NCBI GenBank assembly: GCA_022592445.1
Contig: JABYQR010000211.1
Coordinates: 16,873 to 80,872 of the forward strand
Origin: Cytidiella melzeri
Taxonomy: Eukaryota > Basidiomycota > Agaricomycetes > Polyporales > Irpicaceae
Direction of reading: 5' to 3'
DNA: 64,000 nt
The position numbers were made by a program, and so were the translations under genes. Within the stretch, counting starts at the first letter, position 1, and each line of letters begins with the position of its first letter. Below the pieces are notes generated by a model, which did not search any database, was not told where the DNA came from, and saw only the letters and a list, made by a program, of their open reading frames with translations. Shown in pieces: positions 1 through 10,740 of this stretch.

Positions 1-1126
1 AAATACATCAACGAAGAATCAGTTGAGTCCACGATTCCAGTCGTCCCAAATCTAAGATCATCAACCAGACTTCTTCCAGGAAACGGAGTCGAAGTCGAGG
101 AAGCTGAAAAGAAGGCTAACAGGTGGTGGAGGCACAACAGATCCGCACTATCTCTATTGATCCGTGCAATCCCAATGCATAAAGTTCCCCTCATCTTGGG
201 ATGTAAGACCGCGAAAGACGCTTGGAAAGCATTACACGACAAATATATGCCGGTCAATAGTCCAAGAGCAGCTGCACTGCATCAGGCAATCATGGGGTAC
301 AAGTGTACCAGTACCCTCGACGTATCCAAGTGCACGGAGAAGTTCTGAAACATGTACATAGAACTCATCAATCAAGATAAGGACTGCATGCCGGACGCAT
401 TCTTTGCCAAGACGTTAGCAAACCTTCTACCACTCGACAATTCCTGAATAGCTTTCACACGTACACTCAGGGAAAAATTAGTGAGCGCCAACAAAGATGG
501 GAAACCACTTACATCATTGGCAGTAATACAACTTATCAAAGAAGAAGACTAGGCGCAAGGACTTCAGGAACCGGAATATCTGGCCCAAGTCTCCGGTATC
601 AATTTGATCCAAAAGAAAAGACCTGCACCCATAGCGGCTGCTGCCTCGGCTCCTCCAGCGAAGCGAGCACACATTGGAGACAAGAATTTGGTTCCTTGCG
701 TAAACCCGGACTGCGAACAACCAATCGGACACCTCATCAAAGATTGCTTCGCGTATGGAGGCAGAAAATGCGGGCAGTATACACATTGGTGGAAAGGACT
801 GAAGGATATTCATCTTCCCCCTTCCCAAAGAGCTCCACGCACATGTGCTCCAGCCACAGGGCAACGACAACTTAATTACCACACTCTACTGACTTCTACC
901 AATGTGGCTCGTGCAGACACTCGAGCCGGAAATTCTTCAGACCAACCAAATCAATCTGATGATCACGTCGTAGCTGCTTTGACGGATGGACAATTCTTCT
1001 CACTCAATACAATTGTTGATCCAATCAGCAAAGTCAAGTGCAACCAAGCGGTATTCGAAGGGCAAGGCACGAACTTTGAGTGTTTCCACAATTCAGGCGC
1101 TAACCGTCACATCTTTGCCGACAAAT
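1..1126 (+). pseudogene. Ty1/copia remnant, gag-protease part
   Basis: The translation reads as the 5' part of a Ty1/copia polyprotein. It has a UBN2-type gag segment near the start, a CCHC-like zinc knuckle (C-x4-C-x5-H-x4-C, about 697-750) and a protease motif near 1096-1110. Gag is interrupted by in-frame stops near 346, 445 and 550. The protease motif reads N-S-G-A where copia proteases have D-S-G-A, so the catalytic aspartate appears lost. The element left of the window is not seen. On the right it is cut by the LTR of gypsy A. The RT and RNase H continue at 16,927, but the integrase is missing in between. Confidence 0.8.
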
Positions 1127-1884
1127 TGTCATGGATGGCCTGACTAGCCCTTAATTTTCGCAATTTACCTCTTGTTTTTATCTGTAAAACTCCGGGCTGC
1201 AGCTCAGTTGCAACCTTCTCTGCATAAACACTCTTTTCACGTCTATTTAGCACCCGTATCACGTGGCTTAGATGCTCCACACGGTTACATTACTTGCTAC
1301 TACATCACACTGGCATGTGACTTAGCTTGAGTAAGACCACATGGCTACAAGCACATGGCTCAGCCCATAGCTAGGGTTTGATGTCATAGATACTGTTCAC
1401 ATGGGCTCCTTATTGTTCTTTCCCTATTGTTCTCTTTATGGAAGGATGTTCTCACAGGTGTGGGAATGGAATACAATAGTTGGTCTCTTTTTAGATAGAT
1501 TCTCTCACGGGTAGAGTTCTTGGCAAGGTCTAGACAATAGCTATTGTTCTCCTTTAGGTAGTTCTTTTGTTCTTTGTTCACACGGCTTCTTGCAAAGCCT
1601 GCCCTCAACATGGTCTGTGCGCAGGTCCCTGAAGTCTATATATACTGCTGTATGTACGCTCCTAGCCCCCATCTCGACCTCTTGGTCTTTACTGGGCTAG
1701 GTAAGCAAATCCCCTCTGTACTACATAGCTGGTAGTCAGAAATACTAACTTGGTCTTTACTGGGCTAGCTACATGAATAAGGTTTATAGTTGGTGAGAGC
1801 ATTGTGCTACACGCCTGCCACCACCTCGTCGTTGTCGTCCACATCGTGTCCCTAGTTGCTGCGTTGAGCTCCGTCTCCGTGACA
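1127..1884 (+). repeat. 5' LTR of gypsy A
   Basis: The LTR begins TGTCATGGATGG and ends CGTGACA, so the ends form a short inverted repeat. The homologous LTR lies at 15,958-16,715. It contains a TATA box at 1637-1644 and several CTATTGTTCT-like words in U3. ORFs read across it are non-coding. Confidence 0.9.
1637..1680 (+). promoter_or_regulatory. LTR promoter and self-primer word of A
   Basis: TATATATA lies at 1637-1644 and ATCTCGACCT at 1671-1680, 34 nt from the first TATA base. The latter is the exact reverse complement of 1887-1896 just downstream of the LTR. I infer that the transcript starts at or beside 1671 and that its 5' end primes minus-strand synthesis, as known for Tf1. Confidence 0.75.
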
Positions 1885-1886
1885 TT

Positions 1887-1896
1887 AGGTCGAGAT
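1887..1896 (+). other. Primer-binding site of gypsy A (self-primed)
   Basis: AGGTCGAGAT sits 2 nt after the LTR end. It does not begin with TGG as a tRNA 3'-end site would. It pairs perfectly with 1671-1680. Confidence 0.7.
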
Positions 1897-1898
1897 CG

Positions 1899-2228
1899 TT
1901 GTGTAACCCCTGGGTTTATATCTCCTCCCCCACCGTTTACAAAAGTTTATTCCTGTTTGACAAGTACGTCTCCGGTCTCATCATACCGTTGAGCTACCAC
2001 TTACGTCGACCGTTTGAACCCCCCCTGCGTTTTCTGGTGCCTAAGGACACGCGCACACGTTTGTCTAAGGACCTCACTACCAACGAGCCTCAGCTCAAGA
2101 GGTGCCTCCCGCCTTCCTTCTTTGATGCTCTCGCTGCCAAGCAAAAGAGCGGTCAACCTCATCGCTGGTCTGACAAAGACCTGGTTGCCGTCGCCGACTA
2201 CATCTCCAAGAAACTGCCAGTGAAAGGC
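1899..2228 (+). pseudogene. Gypsy A ORF1, N-terminal part (split by B)
   Basis: Open frame ending ...ADYISKKLPVKG at the insertion point of B. It matches the start of ORF1 in B (compare ADYISKKLP with ASYVGRRKP). The start codon is uncertain because the leader is also open. The protein continues in frame after B at 9956, so the gene was intact in this respect until B inserted. Function unknown. Confidence 0.7.
2224..2228. repeat. Target site duplication of B, left copy (AAGGC)
   Basis: AAGGC directly precedes the LTR of B and is repeated at 9956-9960 directly after its 3' LTR. Confidence 0.95.
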
Positions 2229-2994
2229 TGACATGGATAGTCCAACAGAGACCGGATTTTTCCAATATTGTCACAAGTTTATAGCCTTAGGCGCCTATCT
2301 AGAGCGCTTATTTTCCGGCTAGGAGTGTTACCGGACCTAACCCTAACCTGGGTCACGTGACATCCTGCCTTATTTATCAATAGTCCAGACCCAAACCCTA
2401 GACTCAGTCTGGAGCGGTTCCAGATCAACCTAGGCTATTGTTCTATTGTTTCTCTTCCATTGATGGGGATTCCCCAGGGATTCCCCCAGGTCTTATTGTT
2501 CTATTGTTCTTATCCTATTGTTCTATTGTTGTATTGTTCTAGCTCTATTGTTCTACGTACCCTGGTCCTTGACAGTTACTCTGGTCCTTGACAGTTACTC
2601 AGGTCCTTGACAGTTACTCCGGTTCTTGACAGTTACCCGGGTTTATTATTGTTCTATTGTTACTCCAGTCCCACAGTTACTCCAGTCCCTAGTGTGGGAA
2701 CTGGTGCACAGACCATCCAGACACAGTATATATAGTACCCCTTACCCTCCCTGGTTCTGCATCTTGACCTCTTCGTCATTTGCACTGCCAGGTGAGTTAC
2801 TCAATGTAACCTAGTATAAACATGATATTAACTTCGTCATTTGCACTGCCAGTATCCGGCCTTTGAGCCTGCTTGCCTGCTCATCATCGACTTTGACCTC
2901 GTTGTCGTCGTTGGAGATCCACTTCCACTTCCACTCCCTCCCTTCTCTACCCTTGTTTAGGGTTTAGTAGTATAGCAGCAGTCGCTCCGCGACA
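2229..2994 (+). repeat. 5' LTR of gypsy B
   Basis: 766 bp, TGACATGG...GCGACA. Relative to the 3' LTR it carries 131 extra bp (about 2530-2665), including four units of a 'ccttgacagttactc'-type minisatellite and extra CTATTGTT words. TATATATA is at 2727-2734. Confidence 0.95.
2727..2770 (+). promoter_or_regulatory. LTR promoter and self-primer word of B
   Basis: TATATATA at 2727-2734 and ATCTTGACCT at 2761-2770, again 34 nt apart. The word is the exact reverse complement of 2997-3006. Compared with A, one position changes C to T here and G to A at the primer site, a compensatory pair. The 3' LTR repeats the arrangement (9688 and 9722). Confidence 0.8.
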
Positions 2995-2996
2995 TT

Positions 2997-3006
2997 AGGT
3001 CAAGAT
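2997..3006 (+). other. Primer-binding site of gypsy B (self-primed)
   Basis: AGGTCAAGAT, 2 nt after the LTR end, pairs perfectly with 2761-2770. Confidence 0.75.
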
Positions 3007-3166
3007 ACCACACAGCTACCGGCACGACTGCCCTTAGCTTGGATCAAGTCTTCCTGTCCCCCCAGTTTTAAAAAGTTTATTCCCCCCTACGTTTGAGAGT
3101 AAGCCATCGCCGTCCGTCTTGACGTGCTTGATCGCTGACTCGTTCACTTCCCGTGGTTGATTCTTA

Positions 3167-3925
3167 GTGCCGAAAGAATCCCACTCCCGTTTCACCGCTC
3201 GTCCAGATCCTTTGCACAAGGATTTGAACCAAGCGCGTCAAGAAGTCAAGATCCATCGCGCCTTGCCCCAGGCCGTGTTTGATCAACTCGACGCAGAGCA
3301 CGCACGTGGCAAGAGCCACAAGTACACGGAGAAGGAGCTCAAGGCTATTGCCTCCTACGTTGGTCGCCGTAAACCCAAGGGTTCTGCCCTCACACACAGA
3401 TTCCCCACTGCAGAGGAGTTTGAGAAACTCCGTGCTGAGTCCAAAGAGTTCGCTGCCCGTACCGCACGCGAACGAGCTGAGGCCTTAGCAAGTCTTCCTA
3501 AGAAGCCTTCGTTAGCAGAACGCTTCCCAGCCCGGCCAGCCACCAACCCTGGTGCAGCCCTCATAGCCGCAAAGCCGACTCTCATCGACTTCCAAAAGCA
3601 CACCCTTGAAGACCTTCAAGGAATCTTCACTCCAAAGCTCACCGCCACCCTCCAACGCCTGTCGATTCTACCCACCATCAACAAGTACGAACAGCTTCAC
3701 GAAGGCACGAGGCGTAACTTTGAGAAAGAGAAACAGAAGTTAGAAAAGCTTCTGGAGGAGCTACCAACCCGAGCCACTGTCATCACTCAGCGTGAGTGGC
3801 AGCTGCTGGATTGGGGTTTAAAGGCAATAGGAGAAATCAGTTTCAAGGGTCTAAGAAGGAATTACGAACAAGTGTTCAAAGCTTTAGACAGAGTTTGGTC
3901 GGACGAGTACTTCGTATCATTCTAG
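3167..3925 (+). CDS. Gypsy B ORF1, unrecognised protein ahead of gag
   Basis: Open frame of up to 252 residues, possibly starting somewhat upstream because the first Met is not conserved. I recognise no known domain. It is charged and predicted helical, and its C-terminal part carries REWQLLDWGLKAIGEISF followed by LRxNYxxV. The same motif occurs at the same place in A (RKWQLLYWGCKAIGKISF) and, more divergent, in C (REWRMLKKDLKSLGRISF). A TAG ends the frame and gag follows in the same frame. Conservation between three families argues that it is a real retrotransposon protein. Confidence 0.75.
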   Translation: MPKESHSRFTARPDPLHKDLNQARQEVKIHRALPQAVFDQLDAEHARGKSHKYTEKELKAIASYVGRRKPKGSALTHRFPTAEEFEKLRAESKEFAARTARERAEALASLPKKPSLAERFPARPATNPGAALIAAKPTLIDFQKHTLEDLQGIFTPKLTATLQRLSILPTINKYEQLHEGTRRNFEKEKQKLEKLLEELPTRATVITQREWQLLDWGLKAIGEISFKGLRRNYEQVFKALDRVWSDEYFVSF

Positions 3926-4231
3926 AAATACAGTGTGGCTTCTCAAAGTCCCAGAAGTAGTGTTTGGTCTAGAGATCATCTCCCCTGTGAGAACTACCCA
4001 CACGCTTTCAATCACCGTACCATCAGAGACGAGTGTTACGACCCAGAAGAAGGACACGAAGCCTGTGAAACTCAGCCCTGTCCAAACCGATACAACGGTA
4101 TTGCATATCCCGGTCGATACGCAAACCAGTATCGACCCATTCATCATTGGCAAGAAGCTCGTATCCTTGAATCCCTCCCACCCTTGCCTGAAGAAGACTT
4201 CGATCGAACCTTCACACAGGAGCAATACCAG

Positions 4232-5488
4232 ATGGATTCCACCAACGTGTCTCAGCATGCTTCTAGGGCAGCAACCCCAGCCCCCGCACAAGAACCATCT
4301 CCGCCCCCCACAGCAGAACAACTTCTGCATGCGCTACTCCTCGGTCAGCAACAGCTGACACAAGCCATCACAGCACTGGTTCAAAACCAGCAACCGGTCA
4401 ACAACAGGTCAAGGGAAAGGGTTGTAGAGAAACCCGCTAGTTTCAAGGGCAATGCAAGTAGTGACGCGCGTCGCTTTCTAGCTGCCTTCTCAATGTACGC
4501 ACAGTTTAATGAGAAGCTGTCGCTGTACAATGCCCAAGGTGGTGAGACCCGGTTAGACCATCTGTGGATCTCGTCGGCCTTGTCATTTATGACCGAAGAT
4601 GCAGCAGTTTGGGCTACGCCCCACATGGATTTAATTGCCAGCCATCAAATGGCATTCAATGGTGATTGGGACGATTTCAAGGCGGCGTTCAAAGCACGAT
4701 TTGAACCAGTTGACGAAATGGTGGATGCTAAGGCCAAGCTCAGGGAGCTATGGCAAGGCAAGAAAACGGTTCCGAAATACACGGCACGATTCAGGGAAAT
4801 CATGGACAGGACCGGCTACTCGACACAAGACCTTCGTGATTGGTACTACGAACACCTGAGTACTACCATCAAGGATGAGCTGGTTCACACCGCAAGGCCT
4901 CACGTCACTCTCGTAGACCTGATCAATGTTGCTACAGACATTGACAATCGTCTTCGTGTTCGAGCTCAAGAGAAAGCTCGTGAACAAGGTCGAACGGTCC
5001 CCAACCTGTTCAAAACCACTCCGGTCTCCACCTCGTCCCCGGCTCCCTTCGTCCAAGCACCTCGTGACTCCAATGCCATGGAAATCGATGCTACCAAGGT
5101 TGGACCTAACGGAAAAACACGCGCCGACTTCATGAAGGCTATGAACGGCAGATGTTACGGATGCGGATCGAAGGATCATCAGAAGAAGGACGGAAAACAT
5201 GATCGTGAACTGTGCGGACATTGTGGTGGCAACCATCAGACGCAGGTTTGCCAAAGTTGATTCCTTGGGTACCCACCTAGGCAACAGAAGGTGGCTGCAA
5301 ATACTCTGTTTGATCCATCAACTCCGGCTCCCTCGTCGTCCTCGTCTACAAGGCCCCTGCCTAATCGACCCGCCGCCTCCGTCGCCAGCTCCTCGTCACC
5401 AAGTCCGTTCAACTACGATGCCATTATGAAGCAGATGTCATCGCTCACGGACCAAGTCAAGCAGCTGGGTAATCAAAGGGATTTTTAG
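4232..5488 (+). pseudogene. Gypsy B gag (interrupted by one TGA)
   Basis: Gag polyprotein that packages the element RNA. The first plausible Met is at 4232, although the frame is open from 3935. A Retrotrans_gag-type region lies in the middle (KPASFKG... onwards), followed by a cysteine cluster CYGCGSKDH and a CCHC knuckle C-x2-C-x3-H-x4-C. A TGA at 5258-5260 interrupts the frame, which then continues in register (QQKVAANTLFD) to TAG at 5486. Element A has a sense codon there, and an Arg CGA-to-TGA transition is the simplest cause. At the final stop the sequence is GAT TTT TAG, with pol-like sequence opening in the -1 frame. Confidence 0.85.
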
Positions 5489-5656
5489 AACGGACTCCAG
5501 GTGAAACCGCACCCTCGAGTCCCTCTAGAAAGACCTACATAGAAGAAGTGGAGGACAATGATGATTCCCCCACGGACATAGTGTTTTAACGCCCCTGTAG
5601 TAAATACCTGCCCCGCACAGCAGCCCGATTCGCAGTCTTCAGTTTTATTTAACGAC

Positions 5657-8600
5657 ATGTATAACTACTACGAAACCTTGTCGTCTTGCATAGTGCCTGA
5701 AATAGACCCGCTTAGCATGCATTTCCGAGTTCCAATTACGCTCAAAGGAGTGTTCAGAGAAAAGGGCATCAAAGCTATGATTGACTCAGGAGCCACCGCT
5801 TTATTCCTGAGTCAAGACTTTGTCAACCGGCACCGAGTACGTACGGTCCCCTTAGAAAGGCAGATCCCACTCCACAACATCGATGGGACTCTAAATCAAG
5901 GAGGACGTATCACACACAGAGCAGAGCTCGAACTACAAGTTGGGGCTATCAAAGAAAACGCAACATTTTTGGTCACGGACATCGGACCAGAAGATTGCAT
6001 TCTAGGCCTACCCTGGCTTCGCAAAGCAAACCCCAAGATCAATTGGGCTACCGGAGAAATGGAACTGGAAGCCGAAGAAGACTTCGAACCCTTCCAGTCT
6101 ATCACAGCCAATCGAAAGCAGAGACGAGCCTGGCTCAGAGCCGGTATCATTCAGGACACCAAAGAAGAGCTTTGGTCCTGTGCTAGCTATACGTACTCTA
6201 CAGACATTGCGGCTAAGGCCCATCAATCCAAAGAGCAACAGACGTTCGAACAGATGGTTCCAGAAGAATACCGCAGACACCAGAAAGTCTTTTCCGAAGA
6301 AGCATCACAGCGCCTCCCAGAGCACCAACCCTGGGATCACACGATTGATCTAACAGAGAACCCAAAGATGTTCAGATCCAAGGTCTACCCCATGTCTCCG
6401 AATGAACAAGCGGAGTTAGACAAGTTTATTGAGGAAAACCTAGCGAAAGGATATATTGTCCCATCCAAGTCGCCCATGGCCTCACCGGTATTCTTCGTTA
6501 AGAAGAAGGATGGCAAGCTTCGGCTTGTTCAGGATTATCGACGGTTGAATGACATCACGATCAAAAACCGCTACCCACTCCCCTTGGTATCAGACATTAC
6601 CAATCGACTTCGCCAAGCCAAAATCTTCACTAAGTTTGACGTACGATGGGGTTACCATAACATTCGGATCAAAGAAAATGACGAATGGAAGGGTGCATTT
6701 GTGACAAACCGAGGGCTGTTCGAGCCTAAGGTGATGTTGTTTGGCATGACCAATTCTCCAGCCACGTTTCAAGCAATGATGAACTCCATCTTTGCTGATC
6801 TCATTGCGGAAGGAAAGGTCTCTGTGTACCTGGATGACATCCTCATCTTCAGCTCAGACATCACGGAACATCGTAAACTTGTCCATGAAGTACTAGCAAG
6901 ACTTGAAGCCAATGACCTGTACCTTCGCCCCGAGAAATGCGAATTTGAACAGTCACAAGTCGAGTACTTAGGTCTAATCATTGGTAACGGAAAGATCCGT
7001 ATGGACTCGGGTAAAATAGAAGCTATCACCAACTGGCCGGTACCACAGAACCTCCGTGATGTGCGCGGCTTCATTGGATTTGCCAACTTCTACCGACGTT
7101 TCATCAAGGACTTTGCACGGCATACCCGTCCCCTACATGATCTCACCAAGAAAGACCAACCTTGGAAATGGGGAGAAGCACAGCAGAACGCCTTTCAGAT
7201 GCTCAAAGATGCGTTCACTCAGGAACCTATTCTAGTAACATGGGAACCTGATCGTCCCACACGTATTGAAGTCGATGCGTCTGGCTTTGCAACTGGAGGA
7301 GTTCTACTGCAGAAACTAGAGGATGGACAATGGCACCCTGTAGCATTTCGGTCTCAGTCTATGGCCGAAGCCAACGGAACTACGAGATCTATGATCGAGA
7401 AATGCTTGCTATCATCAGAGCTCTCAAGATTGGCGTCACTATCTAGAAGGATTACCCGCGCCCTTTGAGATCATCACAGATCATCAGAATCTGCAGTATT
7501 GGAGAACCGCCCAGGACCTGTCTAGACGACAAGCTCGGTGGTCTTTGTACCTCAGTCGGTTTGACTTTGTGTTAACACACAAGCCCGGAAAGACCCTTAC
7601 TCAAGGGGACCCATTATCCCGAGTCAGAACCTTGGAAGTTCTAGATGTATCAGACAACAAGGAACAAGTTGTACTGAAGCCCAAATACTTCCAGACAATA
7701 GCCGCCTCAAGTACTCCGGAGTCAGATCCGCTAGAGTCACGAATTAAGGACATCAGTATTCGAGAAGCAGAGGTAGTCCAGGGACTAGCCAAACTTAGAA
7801 AGGATGGACCCCGAAAGTTGACTGATGGTGGACTTGAGTGGGAAGAAGACAATGGGCTGGTGTACTACAAAGGGAAGCTGTACATTCCAAAGGATCGGGA
7901 AGTCCGCAGGGAGATTGTACGACGATGCCATGATGCGTTACCGGCAGGACATCCCGGCAAACATGCAACTCTAGAACTGGTTACACGACACTATTGGTGG
8001 CCTCGCATGGCATCATTTGTAGAACAATACGTCCTCGGATGTGACAAATGTCAGCGAACCAAACCGGCACAGCACCCGGTTGCCCCAATACAGCCCATCG
8101 AAGTACCAGACGGACCTTGGCAGGTGGTTGGTGTAGACTTAGTCGGGCCACTCCCACGCAGTAACGGTTTTGACATGATTGCTGTGTACACAGACTTGTA
8201 CAGCAAACAAACACATGTTATCCCAACCCAGTCTACTGTTACAGCTGACGGCATAGCCGACCTCCACATCAAAGAAGTCTTTAGGCTCCATGGTATTCCC
8301 CGACAGTTCATATCTGATAGAGGACCTCAGTTTGCGGCCCGAGTGATGCAAGCGTTGTATAAACGACTAGGCATCACTGGCGCTATGACTACAGCCTATC
8401 ATCCTCAGGCTAATGGTCAAACAGAGAGAGTCAACCAAGAAGTAGAAAAGATTCTACGACTATTTGTTGATCAACGACAAGATGATTGGGCAGAATACAT
8501 CCCAGTGGCTGAATTCGCCATCAACTCTCGTGTCAACTCATCTACACAACACTCTCCGTTTGAAGTCATATACGGGTACCTACCAGATTTTACCATACCA

Positions 8601-9302
8601 GTTGGACGTCACAGCCGAATGCCGAATCTAGATGCACGTCTAGAAAAGCTCAGACAGGTTCGGACAGAAGCCGAAGCTGCCTCACGCCTATCTAAGGAAA
8701 AGATGGCCGAAGTTTCCGGATACACCCGCAGAGCTACTCCAGTCTTCAAGGAAGGGGACCTCGTGTGGTTGTCTTCCAAGAACGTCAAAGTACATCAGCA
8801 GTCTGACAAGCTAGGGCCTAGACAGCTTGGTCCATTCACAGTTCTTCAGAAAACCGGTGAACATACGTATCGGATCAAACTCAAATCCGGATATCGTATT
8901 CATGACAACATCAATGTTGAACGGCTATCTCCGTACAGAGGAAACGAAGTAAACGGCCTCATACCGGAACCACCAGCACCAATCATAGTAGATGATCAAC
9001 AAGTCTACGAAGTTGAGAAGATCCTAGACAGTCGGATCTATCGGAAGCAAATGCAGTACTTAGTCAAATGGGAAGGCTATGGAGAAGGCGACGTAACGTG
9101 GGAACCTGCAGTAAATCTGACCAATGCGAAAGAGAGCATTGCAGAGTTCCACGCCAGACATACCAATGCACCCCAGAAATTGCCCAAAGCACTCTTCGAC
9201 TCCATTCCTTGGAAACCGTTGGAGAACATCACAGAAGCCATTGCATCTGACCTCGAGTGGGCAGATGGTAGAGTCCCTGGTCTTAGTTCATCGAGGCGAT
9301 GA
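5657..9302 (+). pseudogene. Gypsy B pol: PR-RT-RNH-IN-chromodomain
   Basis: The frame opens with an aspartic protease (IDSGATALF), then RT with [12 protein letters not shown], the YLDD active site near 6828, and the start of RNase H. One base is missing near 7366 and another near 7427, so the frame jumps. From 7545 it continues with the end of RNase H, an HHCC zinc-binding region, the D-D-E integrase core (GVDLVGPLP, ISDRGPQF, the E near 8422) and a chromodomain (VEKILDSR...YLVKWEGY...TWEP). Chromodomains of this class target integration through chromatin marks. The junction with gag also needs at least one more frame change between 5488 and 5657. Confidence 0.9.
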
Positions 9303-9306
9303 ATTT

Positions 9307-9320
9307 TAGGAGGGGGGTAA
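9307..9320 (+). other. Polypurine tract of gypsy B
   Basis: TAGGAGGGGGGTAA lies directly before the 3' LTR, where plus-strand priming is expected. Element A has the same tract before its 3' LTR at 15,944-15,957. Confidence 0.8.
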
Positions 9321-9955
9321 TGACATGGATAGTCCAACAGAGACCGGATTTTTCCAATATTGTCACAAGTTTATAGCCTTAGGCGCCTATCTAGAGCGCT
9401 TATTTTCCGGCTAGGAGTGTTACCGGACCTAACCCTAACCTGGGTCACGTGACATCCTGCCTTATTTATCAATAGTCCAGACCCAAACCCTAGACTCAGT
9501 CTGGAGCGGTTCCAGATCAACCTAGGCTATTGTTCTATTGTTCCTCTTCCATTGATGGGGATTCCCCAGGGATTCCCCCAGGTCTTATTGTTCTATTGTT
9601 CTTATCCTATTGTTCTATTGTTACTCCAGTCCCACAGTTACTCCAGTCCCTAGTGTGGGAACTGGTGCACAGACCATCCAGACACAGTATATATAGTACC
9701 CCTTACCCTCCCTGGTTCTGCATCTTGACCTCTTCGTCATTTGCACTGCCAGGTGAGTTACTCAATGTAACCTAGTATAAACATGATATTAACTTCGTCA
9801 TTTGCACTGCCAGTATCCGGCCTTTGAGCCTGCTTGCCTGCTCATCATTGACTTTGACCTCGTTGTCGTCGTTGGAGATCCACTTCCACTTCCACTCCCT
9901 CCCTTCTCTACCCTTGTTTAGGGTTTAGTAGTATAGCAGCAGTCGCTCCGCGACA
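9321..9955 (+). repeat. 3' LTR of gypsy B
   Basis: 635 bp, identical to the 5' LTR apart from two substitutions I can see and the absence of the 131-bp segment. It is followed by AAGGC, the target duplication. Confidence 0.95.
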
Positions 9956-10500
9956 AAGGCATCACTCTCACTGTCCCCTTGTACGAGGAAAATCGACAAC
10001 TTCGCGCTTCTGCCAGAGCATACGGAGAACACGTCGCCAAAAAACGTGCTCGCACCTTAGCAGAGCAACGTATCCACAAGCCCACACTCTCTGAGCAACT
10101 TTCCAAGCTCCCTGCACCCACTCCTGCTCCCGCTGCACCAAAACCAGTACTCCTTGACTTCAAAAAGTTGTTACCAGTCGACCTCGTAGGCATCTTCAAG
10201 CCTAAGCTCACCACTGTCCGCACACGACTACAAGCTCTCATTGAGCTTCAAGAACTTCTCCATTGCGCGGACCCTGACCACCGCCGCGCTCTGCTTCACC
10301 TCGTCAATAAAGTCAACCGCTTCCTTAATCAACTTGACGAACTTGCGCCAGTCACAGCAGACCGCAAGTGGCAACTTCTATACTGGGGTTGCAAAGCAAT
10401 TGGGAAGATCTCGTTTAAACAGCTTCGCAAGAATTATAGCAAAGTTCTTGCCCAGCTTAACGTAGTTAACAGAGATAGTTACTTTGACTGGATTAGATAG
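9956..10500 (+). pseudogene. Gypsy A ORF1, C-terminal part
   Basis: Continuation of the ORF1 cut at 2228, beginning with the second AAGGC copy. It reads on in the matching frame to TAG at 10,498. It contains LLDFKKLLPVDLVGIFKPKL, homologous to LIDFQKHTLEDLQGIFTPKL in B, and the conserved RKWQLLYWGCKAIGKISF block. Function unknown. Confidence 0.8.
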
Positions 10501-10740
10501 TCCAGAAGTTTTGCCTGCCACGTCTCAGAAAGCCTGATTTGTGATAATTGCATACACTTCTTTGATTCGAGCGCAGTCACAGACGACCACTTCTACGAAG
10601 GCATATTCTACGAGTGCGACGAACAACCGTGTCCAAATCGGTACACTCAGGCAGACCCAACAGAAGCGGTCAACAGCAAATACTTGATGCACCACCAGAC
10701 TCCGACCAAAGAAAATCGTCGTCTCATCACCAAAGAAGAC

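Larger units (their letters stand above)
2229..9955 (+). mobile_element. Gypsy element B (chromovirus), nested in A
   Basis: A 7.7-kb Ty3/gypsy element with LTRs at both ends and AAGGC duplications. Gene order is ORF1, gag with CCHC, protease, RT, RNase H, integrase, chromodomain. Outside one length difference I count only two substitutions between the LTRs, so it is young. It is nevertheless non-autonomous as read: a TGA interrupts gag at 5258 and two single-base losses disrupt RNase H near 7366 and 7427. It inserted into ORF1 of A and kept that frame recognisable on both sides. Confidence 0.95.

Noticed and set aside
1384..1611. Repeated minus-strand frame starting MLRAGFARSRVN (also at 16,215 and 56,242)
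   Set aside because: It lies inside the LTRs of family A and recurs only because the LTR does. It overlaps U3 and runs antisense to the promoter.
3923..3925. Stop-codon readthrough joining ORF1 to gag in B
   Set aside because: A and B have gag in the same frame after TAG, but C ends ORF1 with TAA and restarts gag 170 bp later, and the sequence between ORF1 and the gag Met is poorly conserved. Separate initiation is simpler.
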